From contig JAQBZT010000138.1 in assembly GCA_027622355.1 (NCBI GenBank), forward strand, positions 1 to 7,839: a stretch of 7,839 bases of DNA, in the 5' to 3' direction. Both the position numbers and the translations under genes were made by a program. Numbering within the stretch: position 1 is the stretch's first letter; each line of letters starts with the position of its first letter. The notes under the pieces are model-generated. The model made no database searches, was not told where the DNA came from, and saw only the letters and a list, made by a program, of their open reading frames with translations. The stretch is from a bacterium. Its GTDB lineage: Bacteria; UBA8248. Below are positions 6,337 to 7,839 of the stretch, piece after piece.

Positions 6337-6404
6337 GCACAGCCGCCGGAGAGGGGAAAGAGAACTGCCCCCGGGCGCCGGAACTCGACGGGAGGCGGCT
6401 GTGC
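6337..6404. repeat. 11-base perfect inverted repeat, arms 46 bases apart
   Basis: GCACAGCCGCC at 6337-6347 and its exact reverse complement GGCGGCTGTGC at 6394-6404 flank a 46-base spacer. The left arm fills the spacer of the possible leftward promoter, right next to its -10. Such an arrangement could be a pair of operator half-sites or the stem of a long hairpin; I cannot tell which. Confidence 0.6.
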
Positions 6405-6557
6405 AAGTATCCGCCCGGTGAGGAATTTTCCTCCCAAAATCACTCTATTGCACAGTTTCCGTATTTTCCGGCCCGGATGCGGCAACCGGCCCCGGCGCGC
6501 TTTCACCCCGGAGAGGATCTCAAAAAGAACAAATCCGAAAACATTGAATTATCGGAA

Positions 6558-6585
6558 TTTACACCCGGCCCTTCCTGTATACAAT
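6558..6585 (+). promoter_or_regulatory. Sigma70-type promoter for the TRAP binding-protein gene
   Basis: TTTACA at 6558-6563 (5 of 6 to TTGACA) and TACAAT at 6580-6585 (5 of 6 to TATAAT) are separated by 16 bases, in an AT-rich part of the intergenic region. The predicted start is near 6592, leaving a leader of about 268 bases before the ATG at 6860. A second, weaker -10-like TATACA lies at 6677-6682 without a good -35. It is the best promoter seen in the window. Confidence 0.55.
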
Positions 6586-6859
6586 TTTACGCGCACTTTC
6601 GACGCTTTCGAATGCACGCGCCAGAAGCCGAAAAATTACAGCTTGCCCCATACGGTTCATTCGGATAAGACGATGTTATACATACCAACATGAATACCAA
6701 GTCATAAGCACGTGATTGGGGTGGCGCTACGTTTTTATGCCGATGTGCCCGTGTGGCGAAAGTCCCGCGGAACATGCCGGCCCTATTTGAGTGAAATGAT
6801 AACAGCAAGAACCGCGTTCTCTCTTTACAGCATCCTTCACCTTTAAAGGAGGGAGAGTT

Positions 6860-7839
6860 ATGGCAGAGGAGAAAAAGCTGGGGGATAAACCTTCTTCCGG
6901 TATTTCAAGCGGTATTTCAAGGCGCAATTTGATCAAGGCCGCCGCGGGAGTAGGAGCGGCCGCCGCCGTCACAGGCTTTAACATCGGCACGGCCAAGGGG
7001 GCAACGACCACCTGGAAAATCCAGACGTCCTGGCCCGGCGGCATCGGCCTCAAAATCTTCAAGGACTGGTGCAACAGCATCAAGGAAAAGACGGGCGGCC
7101 AGCTGGCCTTCCAGCCCTTCGGCGCGAAGGACGTGGTGGGCGACTTCCAGCTGTTCGACGCGGTGAAAAACGGCGTCCTTCAGGCCATGAACCCCTTTAC
7201 GCTCTACTGGGCCGGCCGGATGCCCGCCGCGGTGTTCATGAGTTCCTACCCGCTCGGCCCCCGGAATCCCCACGAGTGGGATGTGTTCTACTACGCGCTG
7301 GGCGGCCTGGAAATCACCCGCGACCTTTTCAGCAAATTCAACATGCACTACGTGGGCCCGATCCATCACGGCCCGAACATCATTCACTCGAAGGTGCCCA
7401 TCCGCTCGATCGAGGATTTCCGCGGCCGCAAGATGCGCCTTCCCGGCGGCATGGTGGCCGAGGTCTTCCAGGGGGCCGGCGCCAAGACCACCCTTCTCCC
7501 CGGCTCTGAAATTTTCGCCGGCCTCGAAAAAGGGACGATCGACGTCGCCGACTATGTGGGCCCGGCCATCAACTACGCCCTGGGCTTCCACCAGGTGACC
7601 AAGTACATCTCGATGGGCCCCCCGGGATTCATGTCCATCTACCAGCCGGTCGATTTGATGGATCTGACCGTGGGCATGAAAGCGTGGAATGCGCTCTCCC
7701 CCGAGATGAAGCGCTTCGTCGAAATGGAAGTGCACGTCTACTCCGACATGCATCATGCGGGCATCCAGAAGGCCGACTTTGATTCCTGGAAAAAATTCGA
7801 AGAGGCCGGCACCATCGTCACCCGGCTCTCGCAGGATGA
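6860..7839 (+). CDS. TRAP transporter substrate-binding protein with Tat signal (cut by the right edge)
   Basis: Translated by hand: 326 codons are visible and the frame is still open at base 7839. The family usually has about 360 residues, so roughly 30 to 40 are missing. The ATG is set by a near-perfect AAAGGAGG 7 bases upstream. The N-terminus has a twin-arginine signal: SRRNLIK (20-26), a hydrophobic stretch (27-40) and a likely cleavage near AKGA (45-48). The mature part is DctP-like: TWKIQTSWPGG (51-61), GDFQLFDAVKNGVLQA (94-109), SIEDFRGRKMRLPGG (183-197), whose Arg193 corresponds to the carboxylate-binding Arg of TRAP proteins, and LLPGSEIFAGLEKGTIDVA (212-230). The pattern resembles TakP, the 2-oxo-acid binder, more than the sialic-acid binder SiaP, but the ligand is inferred. 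It would bind an organic acid in the periplasm and pass it to DctQ/DctM membrane subunits, expected just beyond the window. Export through Tat links it to tatA, and it is divergent from the aminotransferase. Confidence 0.93.
   Translation, partial: MAEEKKLGDKPSSGISSGISRRNLIKAAAGVGAAAAVTGFNIGTAKGATTTWKIQTSWPGGIGLKIFKDWCNSIKEKTGGQLAFQPFGAKDVVGDFQLFDAVKNGVLQAMNPFTLYWAGRMPAAVFMSSYPLGPRNPHEWDVFYYALGGLEITRDLFSKFNMHYVGPIHHGPNIIHSKVPIRSIEDFRGRKMRLPGGMVAEVFQGAGAKTTLLPGSEIFAGLEKGTIDVADYVGPAINYALGFHQVTKYISMGPPGFMSIYQPVDLMDLTVGMKAWNALSPEMKRFVEMEVHVYSDMHHAGIQKADFDSWKKFEEAGTIVTRLSQD

Larger units (their letters stand above)
6244..6859. other. Divergent intergenic region with no gene
   Basis: These 616 bases separate the leftward aminotransferase gene from the rightward TRAP gene. 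Composition changes along it: GC-rich near 6320-6415, then clearly AT-richer from about 6420 to 6720, as expected for regulatory DNA. It holds promoters for both directions, an inverted repeat, a leader hairpin, and short palindromes such as GAGGAA-TT-TTCCTC (6420-6433) and AAAAGGCCTTTT (6308-6319). Open frames of 70 to 116 codons cross it in both directions but lack ribosome sites and recognisable sequence. No tRNA or known riboswitch was recognised in it. Confidence 0.7.

Noticed and set aside
6318..6808. Small open frames across the intergenic region (6318-6668 plus, 6418-6693 plus, 6587-6808 minus).
   Set aside because: They lack Shine-Dalgarno sites and coding-like composition, and they overlap the predicted promoter and AT-rich regulatory stretch.
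6917..7756. Minus-strand open frame of 279 codons opposite the TRAP binding protein.
   Set aside because: It is the antisense of a clear DctP-family gene with a strong ribosome site; its His/Asp/Val-rich translation matches nothing I know.
1..7839. CRISPR arrays, insertion sequences, tRNA or rRNA genes, toxin-antitoxin or defence genes.
   Set aside because: No regularly spaced repeats, transposase motifs, tRNA-like folds or defence-type proteins were found. All larger frames with coherent motifs belong to Moco synthesis, RNA processing, Tat export, an aminotransferase and a TRAP binder.

Overview
The window is GC-rich bacterial chromosome with tightly packed genes. Six genes lie on the minus strand, and a seventh, divergent and cut by the right edge, lies on the plus strand. 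The protein types (tandem MoeA copies, one fused to a periplasmic-binding-like domain; a Tat-exported TRAP binding protein; a short TatA) fit an uncultivated deltaproteobacterium-like, Tectomicrobia-like or related lineage. That placement is inference from gene content and composition only.

Minus strand, in order of transcription from right to left: a class V serine/alanine-glyoxylate-type aminotransferase (5059-6243); tatA (4805-5032); a roughly 300-base leader (4508-4804) with what reads as a molybdenum cofactor (Moco) riboswitch (4647-4763) followed by an intrinsic terminator (4562-4596); moeA (3266-4507); a moeA-PBP fusion (1302-3257); moaA (311-1291, TTG start); and the 5' part of rph for RNase PH (1-271, cut by the left edge). 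The genes from moeA to rph are separated by 8 to 39 bases, and at two junctions the upstream stop codon overlaps the next Shine-Dalgarno sequence, so they look like one operon.

How the parts work together: MoaA performs the first step of Moco synthesis and MoeA the last, molybdate insertion. The riboswitch sits exactly where it could sense the end product and stop transcription into the moeA-moeA-moaA block. Seven bases inside the aptamer (GCGGAGC) are exactly complementary to the 5' arm of the terminator, which gives a simple Moco-off attenuation model. TatA just upstream fits functionally, because many Moco enzymes are exported folded through the Tat pathway, and the divergent TRAP binding protein itself has a twin-arginine signal.

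The 616-base intergenic region 6244-6859 separates the divergent aminotransferase and TRAP genes. It holds a good sigma70-like promoter facing right, a weaker one facing left, an 11-base perfect inverted repeat, and a leader hairpin. No RNA gene, CRISPR array, insertion sequence or defence system was seen. The most interesting content is the riboswitch-controlled Moco operon with its fused MoeA.
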